A DNA stretch of 64,000 nt from Proluteimonas luteida (lineage in GTDB: Bacteria > Pseudomonadota > Gammaproteobacteria > Xanthomonadales > Xanthomonadaceae): assembly GCF_021191695.1 (NCBI RefSeq), contig NZ_JAIWPT010000005.1, positions 124,001 through 188,000 on the forward strand, read 5' to 3'. The notes beneath the pieces are model-generated. The model searched no databases and was not told the DNA's origin. It saw only the letters and a list, made by a program, of their open reading frames with translations. How positions within the stretch are numbered: the stretch's first letter is position 1; every line of letters starts with the position of its first letter. This document shows, piece by piece, positions 63,052 through 64,000 of the stretch. The translations under genes and the position numbers were made by a program.

Positions 63052-63507
63052 TCACGGCGTGCAGGCTTCGGCGATCGACAAGCTGTTTTCGTAGAGGCGA
63101 TGCCGGGTGATCCGGCCGTCCTCGACGGTCAGGTGCAACGCGAACGGGCCCTCGAAGGATTTTCCCGTCGCGCGTACGGTCCCCGACAGATGTCCCATCA
63201 AGACGGCGTCGGTGCCGTCGACGAGGAAGGTGTCGACGGAGGCGCGCGCCCGTTCGGGGCGGGTGTACGCCATCAGTTCAGTGAACTGGGCCGCGCATTC
63301 GGCGGCGGTGGAGCGCGCGCGGATCCAGGGGGCGGCAGGGTTCTCCGCGAGCAGCCAGTCCACCTCGTCGGCGAAGAGCTCGATGAGCCGCCCGGTGTCT
63401 CCGGCCAGCCTGGCGGCAAGGAAGGCCTGCACCACGGCGCGGGTTGCTTCGGCGGCGGAACCTGCGCTGGTGGCGGCATCGTTGGTCGCGATCGACTTGG
63501 CGGACAT
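63052..63507 (-). CDS. SnoaL-like (NTF2-fold) protein
   Basis: A 151-residue protein with an NTF2/SnoaL-like cone fold: VVQAFLAARLAGDTGRLIELFADEVDW, then STAAECAAQFTELMAY and GPFALHLTVEDGRITRHRLYENS. Small proteins of this kind are often annotated as nuclear transport factor 2 family or ketosteroid-isomerase-like, and the function cannot be told from sequence. The ATG at 63507 has GAGGAG at six bases; the frame is open upstream to 63720 without homology. Confidence 0.82.
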   Translation of the reverse strand: MSAKSIATNDAATSAGSAAEATRAVVQAFLAARLAGDTGRLIELFADEVDWLLAENPAAPWIRARSTAAECAAQFTELMAYTRPERARASVDTFLVDGTDAVLMGHLSGTVRATGKSFEGPFALHLTVEDGRITRHRLYENSLSIAEACTP

Positions 63508-63742
63508 CGTGTTCTCCTCGTTGCTTCGATGAATCCAGATACAAGCGTCTGGACTTGATCCTGTCAGGGATCGGCAGCGTGATCGATTACGCCGGAGGTA
63601 ATGAATCCGTTCCATCGCGTGGGCGAACACGCGATTTCGCCGCGGTATCGACGTAGTGCGTTGTGCCCCGTGACCTGCTGCACTTGGACCAGCGCGATGC
63701 GAGGGGCAGGGTGACGGCAACCTTCATCACGGGCATCTCGTC

Positions 63743-64000
63743 ATGAACAGGCCTCTTCTTCTCCTGTCCCTGCTGCTCTGCGCGACGATGTCGGGCACTG
63801 GCGCGCATGCCGCGGATGGCGCAGGCGGCGGCGCCGCGCGTCTGCCCAGCCACGCGGTCGATGAGGCGTTGGCGCCCCATGTCACGCCACGCCTGCAGAA
63901 CCAGATCCTGGTGCTGGGCAGCTGGCATCTGGGCGAGTTCCACGACTGGCTCGAACCGCGTCACATGCAGAGCACGCTGGCGGTGCTGGCACGTTACGCG
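63743..64000 (+). CDS. Exported protein, 3' end beyond the window
   Basis: The first 86 codons of a gene cut by the window edge. A signal peptide is clear (MNRPLLLLSLLLCATMSGTGAHAAD). The mature part includes NQILVLGSWHLGEFHDW; ILVLGxxHL is reminiscent of TraB/DUF5694-like proteins, but too little is present to assign it. The start is at 63743, only weakly preceded by a purine-rich site. Confidence 0.65.
   Translation, partial: MNRPLLLLSLLLCATMSGTGAHAADGAGGGAARLPSHAVDEALAPHVTPRLQNQILVLGSWHLGEFHDWLEPRHMQSTLAVLARYA

Overview
The window is very GC-rich DNA with dense, overlapping, almost all plus-strand genes. Gene content (TagJ-containing type VI secretion system, kinase-linked ECF sigma factors, extragenic palindromes of the kind common in xanthomonads, metNIQ, class I aldolase) points to a gammaproteobacterium of the Lysobacteraceae/Xanthomonadaceae, such as a Lysobacter or Luteimonas relative. 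This placement is inference from gene content; there is no rRNA or other marker here.

Layout. (1) 1-3.0 kb: housekeeping genes (transaldolase, class A acid phosphatase lipoprotein, a small oxidoreductase-like protein) and a minus-strand AraC regulator. (2) 3.0-13.0 kb: the first T6SS operon, tssB-tssC-hcp-tagJ-tssE-tssF-tssG-tssH. (3) 13.0-17.7 kb: an accessory stretch of visibly lower GC with two unknown proteins, a metzincin-like metalloprotease and a PI-PLC-like phosphodiesterase; the last two are good candidates for secreted effectors. (4) 17.7-24.5 kb: two pairs of a transmembrane Ser/Thr kinase and an ECF43-like sigma factor. (5) 24.6-30.3 kb: PAAR, a TPR-methyltransferase, VgrG, an unknown protein and the FHA protein TagH. 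(6) 30.3-55.0 kb: tssK-tssL-tssM-tagF, PP2C phosphatase, PpkA-like kinase, a small membrane protein, then a complete two-partner secretion pair (TpsB and a 3350-residue TpsA) lodged inside the operon, and tssA last. (7) 55.2-64 kb: ordinary chromosome again (nicotinamidase, purU, metQ, metI, metN, class I aldolase, CHAD protein, SnoaL-like protein and others).

How the parts fit. All core T6SS parts except TssJ are present. The most striking observation is a shared element, TGAGACGnnntGTCGg with a CCtAa-like block about 20 bases further on at fixed spacing, which occurs five times and each time directly in front of a T6SS-related unit: tssB operon, PLC-like gene, second sigma/kinase pair, PAAR-VgrG-TagH unit, and tssK operon. 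Both sigma factors replace the acidic region 2.2 motif with a neutral Thr-containing one, as in kinase-activated ECF43 sigma factors. In Xanthomonas citri a T6SS is known to be controlled by the sigma factor EcfK and its kinase PknS. The simplest model is that transmembrane kinases with TPR-like sensor domains switch on one or both sigma factors, which then fire the five promoters, turning on the secretion machine, its likely effectors, an adhesin and the second regulator pair together.
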